Shown piece after piece: positions 34,347-43,517 of a DNA stretch of 64,000 nucleotides. Where the stretch lies: NCBI RefSeq assembly GCF_003634015.1, contig NZ_RBII01000002.1:647597-711596 (forward strand), in the 5' to 3' direction. The translations under genes and the position numbers were made by a program. The DNA is from Litorimonas taeanensis. Lineage in GTDB: Bacteria > Pseudomonadota > Alphaproteobacteria > Caulobacterales > Maricaulaceae. The stretch's first letter is position 1, and each line of letters begins with the position of its first letter. Below the pieces are notes generated by a model, which was not told the origin of the DNA, did no database searches, and saw nothing but the letters and a program-made list of their open reading frames with translations.

Positions 34347-34541
34347 AACGGTGTTTTCTCTCTATATTTAAGTCGCGGCTTCTATCGTGATTGAGGGGGT
34401 GCCGCAATGGGGAAGACAAGGCGCAAAGCCCCGAGGTCGCAATGCCTTATGCTTTTCCAACAGCGTATGTGTCATAGGGAGGATTTTCAAGAGAAGAAAA
34501 ACGAGGTAGTTTTTAAGCGACTCTATAGAGTGTTATAGGCT

Positions 34542-35378
34542 TTATTTTTGACAGGGCCTGCAAAAGAATGAACTTCGACCGCTTTGAACGATACGCTTTA
34601 TGGGAGTATTGCAAACGGGGCAGGGCTTACCTTCCCGTCCGTAAACATCGAATTGATGTTGGAAATATCCTAATTTTCCGTCTGTGTTTGAAAAGTCTTT
34701 CAAGCTACTCCCGCCAGCTTGGATTGCTTCGGATAAGACATCCTTGATATGAGCTGCAAGGGCGTCAGTTTCTCTTACGCTCAGGCGCCCTGCGGCGCGT
34801 CGCGGTGAAATAAGGGCGCGAAACAAAGCTTCGCAAACATAAATATTACCAAGGCCTGCAACCACGCGTTGGTCGAGTAAGGCGGCTTTGATCTTAGATT
34901 TTTTCCCGCGTAGAGCCTCCCGAAGGACAGGCCCGTTAAATTGATTAGAGAGAGGCTCTGGTCCAATATGGTCAAGGCGGTAATCTTCACCATTGGCGGC
35001 GAGTTCCATGAATCCAAATCGTCTAGGGTCATTGAATATTATTATGGCGCCATTATCCATCTCGAATATGACGTGATGGTGTTTTGGATTCGCCTTATGG
35101 GCGTGAACCAGATCAGGCGTGTTTTGGTGATCGATGATAAACCGCCCACTCATGCCCAGATGCATGAACAGTCTCTCACCTGATGAGAGATCAGCTTGCA
35201 AAAACTTTGCCCGCCGAGAAAGCCGGGTGAGTCTTTGACCTTCTATCCTTGCAACGAAATCAGGATGAAAAGGAAAGCGAAGGTCTGGACGATTTAGAGT
35301 AACGCTACAAAAAACAGCCCCTTCCATAACGGGGTATAGCCCTCGGCGGACCGTTTCGACTTCGGGAAGTTCAGGCAT
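34542..35378 (-). CDS. mutM: Formamidopyrimidine-DNA glycosylase
   Basis: A 278-residue bifunctional glycosylase/AP lyase removing 8-oxoguanine. The catalytic N-terminus is (M)PELPEVETVRRGL. The H2TH region contains DQRVVAGLGNIYVCEAL. The C-terminal zinc finger has Cys-x2-Cys (CPVCN) and Cys-x2-Cys (CRPCQK). Length is normal. About 195 bp separate it from the enoyl-CoA hydratase gene; that gap shows nothing distinctive beyond promoter-like AT runs. Confidence 0.96.
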   Translation of the reverse strand: MPELPEVETVRRGLYPVMEGAVFCSVTLNRPDLRFPFHPDFVARIEGQRLTRLSRRAKFLQADLSSGERLFMHLGMSGRFIIDHQNTPDLVHAHKANPKHHHVIFEMDNGAIIIFNDPRRFGFMELAANGEDYRLDHIGPEPLSNQFNGPVLREALRGKKSKIKAALLDQRVVAGLGNIYVCEALFRALISPRRAAGRLSVRETDALAAHIKDVLSEAIQAGGSSLKDFSNTDGKLGYFQHQFDVYGREGKPCPVCNTPIKRIVQSGRSSFFCRPCQK

Positions 35379-35441
35379 AACCCCGGGCCCGGTCAGCCAA
35401 GATGACTGACCCGTTTTGTGGGGCGGTTTTAGATTGCTTAT

Positions 35442-36152
35442 TTATGCCGCAGGGCCTGTGCTGACAGCAACCATAGCGGCCCGCAAAGTACGATCACCGA
35501 TTTTAAAGCCCGTCTGCATTACATTTGCGACATTACCCTTTTCTTCATCAGAGGGAATATTGGCTACAGCTTGATGCACATTGGGGTCAAATTTTGACCC
35601 CACACCCGGCACAGCTTTAACACCATGACGCGATAATACCATGATGAGGTCTTTTTCTGTTAGCTCAATCCCTGCCACGAGATTTTTAGCATTCTCACCA
35701 AGTTCATCCTTATTTGTGCCTTCGAGGGTTAAGAGCGCCCGAGAAAGATTGTCGTGAACAGAGAGGATGTCTTGAGCAAAGCGTTCAATTCCAAATGTTT
35801 TTGCAGCAGCTACTTCGCGTTCCGCGCGTTTTTTGACATTTTCAGCATCTGCCATAGAGCGAAGGGCTTGGTCTTTTAAATTAGCAAGTTCCGCCTCTAG
35901 TTCTTGGATGCGGGCGATAGCGGCGGCCCCAGCGTCAGGGGCGTCAGCATTAATGCCTGCGTTTTCAAGGCTAGCTTTAATCTCTTCCTCAGTCGCTTGA
36001 GCGTCTTTAGCGGCTTGAGCGGCGGCGGCACGATTGCCCATGCCTTTCGTTGCGTTGTCAATTTCAGCTTGAAGTGCGTCAAGTTCGGCTTCGGTGGGCA
36101 TATCACCCATGCCTTTGATATTGGGCATTGTTGGTTTTTTCGGGTCAGACAT
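35442..36152 (-). CDS. grpE: Nucleotide exchange factor GrpE
   Basis: A 236-residue co-chaperone releasing ADP from DnaK. An acidic, Ala-rich N-terminal region (1-70) leads into a long coiled coil (ARIQELEAELANLKDQALRS, then MADAENVKKRAEREVAAAK). The C-terminal beta domain has GVGSKFDPNVHQAVANIP and the ending VMQTGFKIGDRTLRAAMVAVS. hrcA lies upstream on the same strand 69 bp away, so the pair forms a heat-shock unit. Confidence 0.95.
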   Translation of the reverse strand: MSDPKKPTMPNIKGMGDMPTEAELDALQAEIDNATKGMGNRAAAAQAAKDAQATEEEIKASLENAGINADAPDAGAAAIARIQELEAELANLKDQALRSMADAENVKKRAEREVAAAKTFGIERFAQDILSVHDNLSRALLTLEGTNKDELGENAKNLVAGIELTEKDLIMVLSRHGVKAVPGVGSKFDPNVHQAVANIPSDEEKGNVANVMQTGFKIGDRTLRAAMVAVSTGPAA

Positions 36153-36221
36153 TCTGGCTCTCTTTACGCTTTTGTTTTGCGTGGGTGTATCACTGTGTTC
36201 AAAGGGCTATGTATTGATAGT

Positions 36222-37304
36222 TTATGCTTTATTCAACCAACGACCGACGAGTTGTGCAGTATAATCCACCATTGGTATAACGCGAGCATAATTTAGTCGT
36301 GTTGGACCAATAACGCCGACCGCGCCAAGAATATTCTGTTTGGCATCACGGTAGGGGGCAATGACTAAGCTAGACCCAGATAAAGAAAATAACGGGTTTT
36401 CTGTACCGATAAAAATCTTCACGCCATCTGCTTGTTCTGTTCGGTCCAGCAGGGCGATGAGTTCCTCTTTTCGCTCTAAATCTTCGAACAATAGCCGGAT
36501 GCGCTCAAGATCTGTTTGCGCTTCTAAGTTATCAAGAAGTTGCGCTCGACCGCGAACAATTAGGGCGCGTTTGCTCTCGGCCCCATCGTCTTGACCAGAC
36601 CAGGTTGCGAGGCCTTGTTCAATAAGGCTGGCCGCAGAGGCATCAATTTGGGCATGGCCTTGGGCTATTTCCTCAAGGATATCTGCGCGGGCTTCTTCGA
36701 GTCGACGGCCTTTTAAGCGGGCAGAGAGGAAGTTTCCGGCGCGCTCTAATGAGGCCGGAAGCAAACCTTCAGGGCGAGGCATCAGACGGTTTTCAATGTG
36801 GCCATCTTCGAAAACAAGAACGACTAAGGCTTGTCCATTGTCAAGCGCAACAAATTCTACATGGCGCAAAGGCGAGGATAATTGTGATTGTGGGCATAGG
36901 ACTAATCCTGCGCCGCCAGCGAGCCCCGCGAGCATACCGCTAGCTTGTTCTAAAAACCGATCAGGTGATTGATTTGAGCCTGCTAGGCGAGCTTCTAGAT
37001 TGGCTTGCTCTGTTTTCCCGAGGTCGCCAATTTCTAATAAGCCGTCCACAAAAAGCCGTAACCCCGCCTGTGTAGGAATTCGCCCTGCGCTGACATGGGG
37101 CGAGGCCAGTAATCCAAAGCGGCTTAATTCGGCCATGGTGTTCCGAATTGTAGCGGGCGATAGATTTTGACCACTGGAAAGAGCAAGGGTTTTTGAACCT
37201 ACAGGGGCTCCAGACTCAAGATAGCTTTCTACAATATCCCGAAAAACTCTACGAGCGCGGCTGTCGAGATCCGAAAGCGAAAAATGTGGAGCGGGTGCTG
37301 TCAT
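36222..37304 (-). CDS. hrcA: Heat-inducible transcription repressor HrcA
   Basis: A 360-residue repressor that binds CIRCE operators (TTAGCACTC-N9-GAGTGCTAA) in front of groESL. The N-terminal winged helix contains GAPVGSKTLALSSGQNLSPAT and STIRNTMAELSRFGLL-type residues. The GAF-like core and C-terminal dimerisation segment (IGPTRLNYARVIPMVDYTAQ) are in place. No CIRCE element is visible upstream. Instead a hairpin covers the SD and start codon. grpE follows. Confidence 0.95.
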   Translation of the reverse strand: MTAPAPHFSLSDLDSRARRVFRDIVESYLESGAPVGSKTLALSSGQNLSPATIRNTMAELSRFGLLASPHVSAGRIPTQAGLRLFVDGLLEIGDLGKTEQANLEARLAGSNQSPDRFLEQASGMLAGLAGGAGLVLCPQSQLSSPLRHVEFVALDNGQALVVLVFEDGHIENRLMPRPEGLLPASLERAGNFLSARLKGRRLEEARADILEEIAQGHAQIDASAASLIEQGLATWSGQDDGAESKRALIVRGRAQLLDNLEAQTDLERIRLLFEDLERKEELIALLDRTEQADGVKIFIGTENPLFSLSGSSLVIAPYRDAKQNILGAVGVIGPTRLNYARVIPMVDYTAQLVGRWLNKA

Positions 37305-37328
37305 AACCCCCTTAATGTGGGGGATTAT
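37303..37328 (-). promoter_or_regulatory. Hairpin sequestering the hrcA Shine-Dalgarno and start codon
   Basis: In the minus-strand RNA AUAAUCCCCC, loop ACAUUAA, then GGGGGUUAU pair over nine base pairs with one bulged U. The GGGGG is the only SD-like sequence, and the stem includes AU of the AUG. It could be an RNA thermometer, a translational switch or a DNA-level operator dyad. Confidence 0.5.
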
Positions 37329-37384
37329 GAGCGAAGTTCAATCTCTTTTCATCCTGTTGCTATAGCTTTTATATAAATTTTAGC

Positions 37385-38590
37385 CTAGGCGGCGGCAGAG
37401 GCTGTAAGGGCCTCAAATCCGTTTTTTAAGTCTGCGATGATATCATCGATATTTTCTAGGCCAATTGATAAACGAATAAGCCCGTCACTAATGCCGTGAT
37501 GCTCTCGTTCCTCGGGGGTGTATGTGGAGTGAGTCATACTGGCAGGGTGTTGAATAAGTGACTCTGCGTCGCCCAGCGATACTGCACATTGAATGAGGTT
37601 TAACTTATTGATAAATTGACGCCCAGCCTCCAATCCGCCTCTCAACTCAAAAGCAATCATGCCGCCAAAGCTTTGCATTTGTTTTTTTGCGAGCGGTCGT
37701 TGTTCAAAGCTTTCAAGCCCGGGATACCAAACTTTGGATATCTCAGGAGAACGCTCTAGCATCTGCGCGGCAATCATAGCGCTTGAAGAGTGACGTTCCA
37801 TACGTAGCTCTAATGTTTTTAATCCGCGCATAATCAACATAGCTGTAAAAGGACTCATGACCGCACCCGTCATATCTTTTAGTCCCATCAACCGAACGCG
37901 CTCCATCATCTCTTGTGTTCCGATAATCATGCCTGCGACGAGATCCCCGTGGCCGCCGAGATATTTGGTCGCAGAGTGAACCACGATATCTGCCCCGAGT
38001 TTTATGGGCTGTGTAATATAGGGGGTGGCATAGGTATTATCGACAAGGGTCAATATGTTGTTGGCTTTGGCAATCTTTGACACCTGCGAAATATCGACAA
38101 GACGCATATTGGGGTTTGCGGGCGTTTCAAAATAAACGATTTTTACGTTCTTATTTATTGCGCCGCGTAAATTATCAACATTTGTTAAATCGACATGCGT
38201 AATCGTGACGCCAAATTTTGCGAGACCGTGATGCAGAAATGAAAACGTACAGCCATAAAGTGTTTTGTCGACGATAATCTCATCCCCAGCTTTCAGCAAG
38301 GTCCAGAGGGTTGAAGTGATAGCTCCAATTCCAGAACCTACAGCAATCGCCGCTTCGCCTCCCTCTAATGAGGCCATACGTTCCTCTAAAATGGAAAGCG
38401 TAGGGTTTGAGATCCGTGAGTAGACATGCCCGTCTTGCTCTCCCGCAAACATCGCTCCGCCTGTTTCAGCGGTTTCAAAAGCATAGGTCGAGGTGAAATG
38501 CACTGGCGGGGTTAGGGCGCCCTGATGTTCCAGTGGGTTATAACCCTGATGAATTGCGCGGGTCGCAAAGCCATGATTGTCGTTTGCCAT
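37385..38590 (-). CDS. megL: Methionine gamma-lyase (Cys/Met-metabolism PLP enzyme)
   Basis: A 401-residue PLP enzyme. The family's general reaction here would be methionine to methanethiol, 2-oxobutyrate and ammonia. The PLP lysine is in VVHSATKYLGGHGDLVAG. The gamma-lyase-type active-site Cys is in TLYGCTFSFLHHGLAKFG, which favours methionine gamma-lyase over cystathionine enzymes. ETPANPNMRLVDI and SLGDAESLIQHPASMTHS are further blocks. The divergent Lrp-type gene resembles the MdeR/MdeA arrangement known in Pseudomonas putida, where the regulator controls the lyase. Confidence 0.88.
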   Translation of the reverse strand: MANDNHGFATRAIHQGYNPLEHQGALTPPVHFTSTYAFETAETGGAMFAGEQDGHVYSRISNPTLSILEERMASLEGGEAAIAVGSGIGAITSTLWTLLKAGDEIIVDKTLYGCTFSFLHHGLAKFGVTITHVDLTNVDNLRGAINKNVKIVYFETPANPNMRLVDISQVSKIAKANNILTLVDNTYATPYITQPIKLGADIVVHSATKYLGGHGDLVAGMIIGTQEMMERVRLMGLKDMTGAVMSPFTAMLIMRGLKTLELRMERHSSSAMIAAQMLERSPEISKVWYPGLESFEQRPLAKKQMQSFGGMIAFELRGGLEAGRQFINKLNLIQCAVSLGDAESLIQHPASMTHSTYTPEEREHHGISDGLIRLSIGLENIDDIIADLKNGFEALTASAAA

Positions 38591-38646
38591 ATTATGCCTT
38601 TGATTAGGTATTTGAAGGCAGTATATCCTATAGATAAAAGCATTTG

Positions 38647-38673
38647 CTTGTTAATGTTGCCGATATTAACGAG
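38647..38673. promoter_or_regulatory. Candidate operator between megL and the Lrp-type gene
   Basis: An inverted repeat CTTGTTAAT-N9-ATTAACGAG, with eight of nine positions symmetric, in the 116-bp divergent gap. A 15-bp-plus AT-rich dyad is typical of Lrp/AsnC binding sites. Confidence 0.5.
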
Positions 38674-38706
38674 TAGATTGATAGATAATGCTAATAAGGG
38701 GCGAAA

Positions 38707-39183
38707 ATGGACAGTAAAGATCGACAAATCATTCGCGCCCTACAAAGTGATGGCCGAATGACAAATCAGGATTTAGCGGAAAAGGTGAATCTGTCTCCAT
38801 CACCCTGTTTACGCAGGCTACGTAATTTGGAGAAGTCTGGCATTATTTCTGGTTATAGTGTGGATGTGGATTCTGTGGCATATGGTCTACCCGTTACGGT
38901 ATTTGTGCGCGTTCAATTAGACAAACACACCGAAGACGTAGTTCAAAACTTTGAAGCGCAAATTAGTAAAATAGACCATGTCTTGGAATGTTACATGATG
39001 ACAGGTCGAGCTGATTATTTATTAAAAGTTATCGTAGCGGACCTGAATGACTATGAGGGTTTTGTTCGGCGAGCCCTTCACCCAATTGGGGGGATCGGGT
39101 CCATTGATACAAGCTTTGCCTATGGCGTTGTAAAGAAAACGAGTGTGTTCCCAAGATTACACCAAAATCAACATATGGATTAA
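38707..39183 (+). CDS. Lrp/AsnC-family transcriptional regulator
   Basis: A 158-residue regulator. The N-terminal HTH is DRQIIRALQSDGRMTNQDLA followed by VNLSPSPCLRRLRNLEKSGII. The RAM ligand-binding domain follows (VTVFVRVQLDKHTEDVVQNF and CYMMTGRADYLLKVIVADL). A strong SD (AAGGGG) precedes the ATG. It is divergent from methionine gamma-lyase with a palindrome between them, so local control by methionine or a related amino acid is a reasonable inference. Confidence 0.92.
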   Translation: MDSKDRQIIRALQSDGRMTNQDLAEKVNLSPSPCLRRLRNLEKSGIISGYSVDVDSVAYGLPVTVFVRVQLDKHTEDVVQNFEAQISKIDHVLECYMMTGRADYLLKVIVADLNDYEGFVRRALHPIGGIGSIDTSFAYGVVKKTSVFPRLHQNQHMD

Positions 39184-39275
39184 ACCTAAGTAGAAAACAG
39201 AGAGTTTTAGGAATAGCGTGATAGACCATGTGGGTGTGTAGCGACTCTAAACTGAATATTTAAATGGAATTTTTT

Positions 39276-42146
39276 ATGATGAAATCAAAATGGTTGTTGG
39301 GCGCGGCGTTTATTGGCCTTTCTGCGGCGGGGCTAAATGGCTGTAACGCAACGGAGAAAACAGAAGGTGAGTCGGTTTCAACGTCAGAGTTTAAACTTCA
39401 ATATGAAAAATTCACTTTGGATAATGGACTAGAGGTTATCCTTTCGGTTGATAAATCAGACCCAATTGTTGCGGTTACGACAGTCATTCATTCGGGTAGC
39501 AACCGAGAAAAACCAGGCCGAACAGGCTTTGCCCATTTTTTTGAACATATGGCTTTTAACGATTCTGAAAATGTGCCTCGAGGCTGGAATCGCAAAGCTA
39601 TTCCTGAGTGGGGCGGTCAAAGAAATGGCGGCACTTGGAGCGATGGGACGATTTATTATGAAGTCGTGCCCAAAGATGCCTTTGATAAAATTCTTTGGAT
39701 AGACAGTGACCGCTTGGGGTACATGATTAACACTGTAACCCAAGCCGCGCTAGACAGGGAAAAGCAAGTCGTAAAAAATGAAAAACGCGAACGTGTCGAT
39801 AATGCCGCTTATGGATATACGGGCGAAGTTATTCGAAAAAACCTTTATCCCGAGGGCCACCCTTATAGTTGGACCGTCATTGGGTCCTTGCCTGATTTAC
39901 AGGCTGCAACTCTTTCAGATTTGAAAGAGTTTTACGCTGATAATTACGGGCCCAATAATGCGACTTTATCCATTGTCGGCGATATAGATTTGGCAGAAAC
40001 AAAACAGAAGGTGAAGCAATGGTTCGGAGAAATTCCGCGCGGCAAAGATGTGGAACCACTCCCCCCGATGCCTGTTATTTTAAATACAGAGAAACGTTTC
40101 TATTTTGAAGATAATTTCGCCAAATTGCCAGAGCTCCGCCTAACCTTCCCGACTGTTGAATCGACCCATAAAGACGAAACAGCACTTATGATTTTAGGGC
40201 AAATTCTTGCTGGTAGTAAAAACTCTGCCCTTTTTCGCCAAATCGTGGAGCGGGACAAACTTGCCCCCAGTGTGGGTGCTTATAATAATAGCATGGAGAT
40301 TGCAGGCGAGTTTGTTTTCCGTATTCGCGCTAAAGCAGGCGTAGATTTAGATGCGGTTTATGAATCTTTACAGACCGCGCTAGCCACATTCGAAGCGAAT
40401 GGCGTCGACGCTAAAGATTTGCAGAGAATTAAGGCTGAGCAGGAAACTATTCTTTATAACCGTGTTGCCACTGTTTTGGGCAAAGGGCGTCAATTGGCTC
40501 AAGGCAATGAGTTTGCAGGGAATCCAGCCTATGTCGAAACAGAAGCCAAGATGATTCAGGAGGTTACCGCCGAAGATATTCAGTCTGTATATATTAAATA
40601 TATTAAAAACCGTCCGTCCATAATGACAAGTTTTGTCCCGAAGGGTCAGGTGGATCTGGCTTTGGAGGAGTCAGAACGCGCGCGTGTATGGATCGAAGAG
40701 GTTACTGAGGGCAAAGCGAATGAAGAGGTGTCTTCTGGCGAGATAGGAGAGTTTGAGAAAACTCTAACAAAATTTGACCGATCGGAACCACCATTTGGTG
40801 ATCTGCCATTAATTCAAATGCCGCAAATATGGCAGGCCGAGATGAATAACGGGATGAAACTATTCGGCATTGAAAATGATGAAACGCCTTTAGTTAACTT
40901 TGACGTGACATTTTCAGGGGGCAGTTGGGGTGAGGCACCCAGTAAGTCAGGGGCGCTTGCACTTTTAACACGCTTAATGAATGAAGGAACAAAAACGAAA
41001 ACAGCGGCAGAGTTAGAGCAGTCAATTGGATTGTTGGGTTCTGGTATTGATGTGTCCTCAGGCCGCGAAGAAAGCCGCATAACGGTTACGACATTAGCCA
41101 GAAATTTTGAACCAACGTTAAAATTAGTCGAAGAGATGATATTGCAACCAAGGTTTGAAGCCGAGGAGTTCGAACGTGTCAAATCCGCGACGCTAACGGC
41201 TCTTAAGGGAAGAGAAGGTAACTCCCGCGCGATTGCGGGGCAGGTTTTCAACCAGTTAATTTATTCGGAATCTCATCCTATGGGGCGACCTCTCAGCGGT
41301 AGCCAGGCCAGTGTTGCTGCGTTGACTTTAGATGATATGAAGGCCGCTCACGCCGCTTTACTATCCTCTCAAATCACAGTGCACATTGCTGGAGATATTG
41401 CGCCGATTGCCGCACAGACAGCTCTGGCGCCATTCGCTGAAAAGCTTAGTAATGGCGTCATAGGGTATAAAAAAGAGGATATTCCAGACCAAGTTAACGA
41501 AGGAAAAGTCTTCTTTATCGATGTCCCCGGAAGCAAACAAAGCGTTATTACGATAGGCAAGTTAAGTGTCGCGACAACGCACCCTGAAGCGAATAAACTT
41601 GATTTCACAAATGAAAAGTTAGGGGGCGGTATAAGCGGTGATTTCGGGCAAGTTTTGCGTATTGAAAAGGGGTACACTTACGGAGCGAGTTCTGGGGTTC
41701 CAGGTGGAACCGTCGCGCAGCCTTGGCGAGCCCGAACTTCTGTTCGCGCGAATGCCACAAAAGCTTCACTCGAAATCATGCGCGATATGATAAGGGATTA
41801 TGGACCAAGCTTTGATGAGTCTGATGCAGAAATTGTAAAGCAAAAAGTTGTTAAAGCGAAGACGCGGGCTTTTGAAAGCCTAGGCGCAAAGCTAGGAACA
41901 TTGCGCGTGATAAGTAAATACAATAAGTCCAACCGCTATGTAGAGGAAGAGCAAGAAGAACTGCTCGCAATGCCAGTACAAGAGTTCAAGAACATGGCAG
42001 AAAAATACTTGGACGAGTCTAAAATGACCTATCTAATTGTTGGGGACAAGGCCACGCAGTTTTCTCCAGTTCAAACCTTCGCAGCAGAGAGCGGAAAAGG
42101 TGACGTCGTGGAACTCGACATTTTTGGAGATATTGTCGAAAACTGA
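39276..42146 (+). CDS. M16 family zinc metallopeptidase lipoprotein
   Basis: About 956 residues, a fused two-lobe pitrilysin-type peptidase. The signal MMKSKWLLGAAFIGLSAAGL ends at a lipobox (LNGC). The inverted zinc motif HFFEHMAFNDSENVP is near residue 85, and the third ligand Glu lies about 75 residues later in EKQVVKNEKRER. The second half (from about 500) is an M16-like domain without a metal site, as usual. I chose the ATG at 39276, where GGAA sits six bases upstream; 39264 is possible. Periplasmic peptide degradation is the likely role. Confidence 0.9.
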   Translation: MMKSKWLLGAAFIGLSAAGLNGCNATEKTEGESVSTSEFKLQYEKFTLDNGLEVILSVDKSDPIVAVTTVIHSGSNREKPGRTGFAHFFEHMAFNDSENVPRGWNRKAIPEWGGQRNGGTWSDGTIYYEVVPKDAFDKILWIDSDRLGYMINTVTQAALDREKQVVKNEKRERVDNAAYGYTGEVIRKNLYPEGHPYSWTVIGSLPDLQAATLSDLKEFYADNYGPNNATLSIVGDIDLAETKQKVKQWFGEIPRGKDVEPLPPMPVILNTEKRFYFEDNFAKLPELRLTFPTVESTHKDETALMILGQILAGSKNSALFRQIVERDKLAPSVGAYNNSMEIAGEFVFRIRAKAGVDLDAVYESLQTALATFEANGVDAKDLQRIKAEQETILYNRVATVLGKGRQLAQGNEFAGNPAYVETEAKMIQEVTAEDIQSVYIKYIKNRPSIMTSFVPKGQVDLALEESERARVWIEEVTEGKANEEVSSGEIGEFEKTLTKFDRSEPPFGDLPLIQMPQIWQAEMNNGMKLFGIENDETPLVNFDVTFSGGSWGEAPSKSGALALLTRLMNEGTKTKTAAELEQSIGLLGSGIDVSSGREESRITVTTLARNFEPTLKLVEEMILQPRFEAEEFERVKSATLTALKGREGNSRAIAGQVFNQLIYSESHPMGRPLSGSQASVAALTLDDMKAAHAALLSSQITVHIAGDIAPIAAQTALAPFAEKLSNGVIGYKKEDIPDQVNEGKVFFIDVPGSKQSVITIGKLSVATTHPEANKLDFTNEKLGGGISGDFGQVLRIEKGYTYGASSGVPGGTVAQPWRARTSVRANATKASLEIMRDMIRDYGPSFDESDAEIVKQKVVKAKTRAFESLGAKLGTLRVISKYNKSNRYVEEEQEELLAMPVQEFKNMAEKYLDESKMTYLIVGDKATQFSPVQTFAAESGKGDVVELDIFGDIVEN

Positions 42147-42178
42147 TGTAAAGTTATGAACCTAACGATGGATGCAAA

Positions 42179-42206
42179 AAACGGCGCTTTGAATAAAGCG
42201 CCGTTT
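42179..42206. terminator. Bidirectional intrinsic terminator between the M16 peptidase and amidohydrolase
   Basis: AAACGGCGCTTT and AAAGCGCCGTTT form a 12-bp perfect stem with loop GAAT, flanked by an A-run on the left and TTGTTATTTT on the right. It can serve both convergent genes. Confidence 0.85.
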
Positions 42207-42227
42207 GTTATTTTCAGACCCTTTAAC

Positions 42228-43517
42228 TTAATTCCGATATTTATATGGGCGCGTATCGTCAGAGGTCGGGTTATATCGATCCCGTAAAAGACTTTGCCGG
42301 CTGGTTAGGCTTTGTTCTTTACCGTCAATCCATAGCTTTAATGGGGCCGATGTAGCTTCGAGTGGGTCCCCATCCCAAATAATGAGCGTCGAAATTGGCC
42401 CTGTGCTAATAGTATTGGGGCTAAGGCCAAACCAACGCCTCGGAGTTGACGAAATTGCCGCAAAGGCCTTATCCCAATCTAGACCGTTGCCAACAGCGTT
42501 CCCTGCATGTTGATTTATCGGAGCCGGTTTGGCTACGCCTTGGGAGCTTAGGTTGGCAATGGCATAGTCGACACCAGCGGCGTCTAGTATGGTAATATTA
42601 TCAAGGCTCGCCCCGCGTCCTTCAAACCGATCTGGCAAATTATTTACTGGATCAATGACAACTTTTATATCTGCGGCCTTAAGGGCATCAGCTACTTGCC
42701 AGGCTTCCATAGCGCCAATGACAATAATATTTAATCGCGGGAATTCTTTCTTAAGCCGCGTTAATGTCATTAAATCAGAGGCTTGATTAGCGCTGATTAA
42801 GAGAGGAATTTCTCCTCTTGCTGCGGGGGCTAGTGCCGCCGCATCTTGTCGAGACAGCGCATCGCCATCGCTAGGTGCGTTAAACCGCGTACGGTAAGTA
42901 AGAGCATCGCCAAGCGCGGCGCGTAATTGCGCCATAGCCGCAGATCGAGACCCTCCAGCATGGTTGCTGCCACTTTCGCCCAGAGCAACATGCACAAAGG
43001 CGGCTTCATTTAAGACGGAATCAAAATCTCCTTCCGTTGAAGCGATTAGGCCAATGCCGGCAAAAATTGAATCCCCTGCGGCTTCACCTGTGGAAACCAA
43101 ATGCGTAATCCCGCGTCGGCGAACATTGGCAATATGGACAGATCGTGGGTTAAAACTATCGACTGCGCGTTCGCTCACAGATGTATCAGAATCCGAAGAA
43201 CGTGTATCATTTGTTGAACTTTCACCGCTGACCTCAACGAGGCCAAGAGATGAGTAAGGTGAAAATAATCCGGGTGTGACCCAGTAACCTGCGGCTCCTA
43301 GAACTTCTGCGCCATCAGGGGCCGCAATGTCACGACCAATCGAAATAATACGCCCGTCTTGGATCAAGATGTCTGTATCGGATGACCGTCCATCTGGAAC
43401 AACGACTGTCGCATCTTGAATCAATACATTTTGTGCATGTGCGGACACACTCAATATACCTACGGAGAAAACGGCAGAAAGAAGAGCCGCCCGAATATTC
43501 ATTGTTTTATGTTTCAT
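42228..43517 (-). CDS. Amidohydrolase-family protein lacking the HxH metal motif
   Basis: A 429-residue exported protein (signal MNIRAALLSAVFSVGILSVSAHA, ending AHA-QN). The fold resembles imidazolonepropionase-type amidohydrolases: VLGAAGYWVTPGLFSPYSSLG, IIVIGAMEAW and the C-terminal beta sandwich ISTGPISTLIIWDGDPLE. Where active members have PGxxDxHxH, the sequence reads PGLFSPYSSLG, so both His are absent. It overlaps the upstream amidohydrolase by 4 bp. It may be a structural or regulatory partner; catalytic activity is doubtful. Confidence 0.83.
   Translation of the reverse strand: MKHKTMNIRAALLSAVFSVGILSVSAHAQNVLIQDATVVVPDGRSSDTDILIQDGRIISIGRDIAAPDGAEVLGAAGYWVTPGLFSPYSSLGLVEVSGESSTNDTRSSDSDTSVSERAVDSFNPRSVHIANVRRRGITHLVSTGEAAGDSIFAGIGLIASTEGDFDSVLNEAAFVHVALGESGSNHAGGSRSAAMAQLRAALGDALTYRTRFNAPSDGDALSRQDAAALAPAARGEIPLLISANQASDLMTLTRLKKEFPRLNIIVIGAMEAWQVADALKAADIKVVIDPVNNLPDRFEGRGASLDNITILDAAGVDYAIANLSSQGVAKPAPINQHAGNAVGNGLDWDKAFAAISSTPRRWFGLSPNTISTGPISTLIIWDGDPLEATSAPLKLWIDGKEQSLTSRQSLLRDRYNPTSDDTRPYKYRN

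Noticed and set aside
37305-37384. CIRCE operator upstream of hrcA
   Set aside because: No TTAGCACTC-N9-GAGTGCTAA match, even allowing several mismatches; the dyad present is unrelated in sequence.
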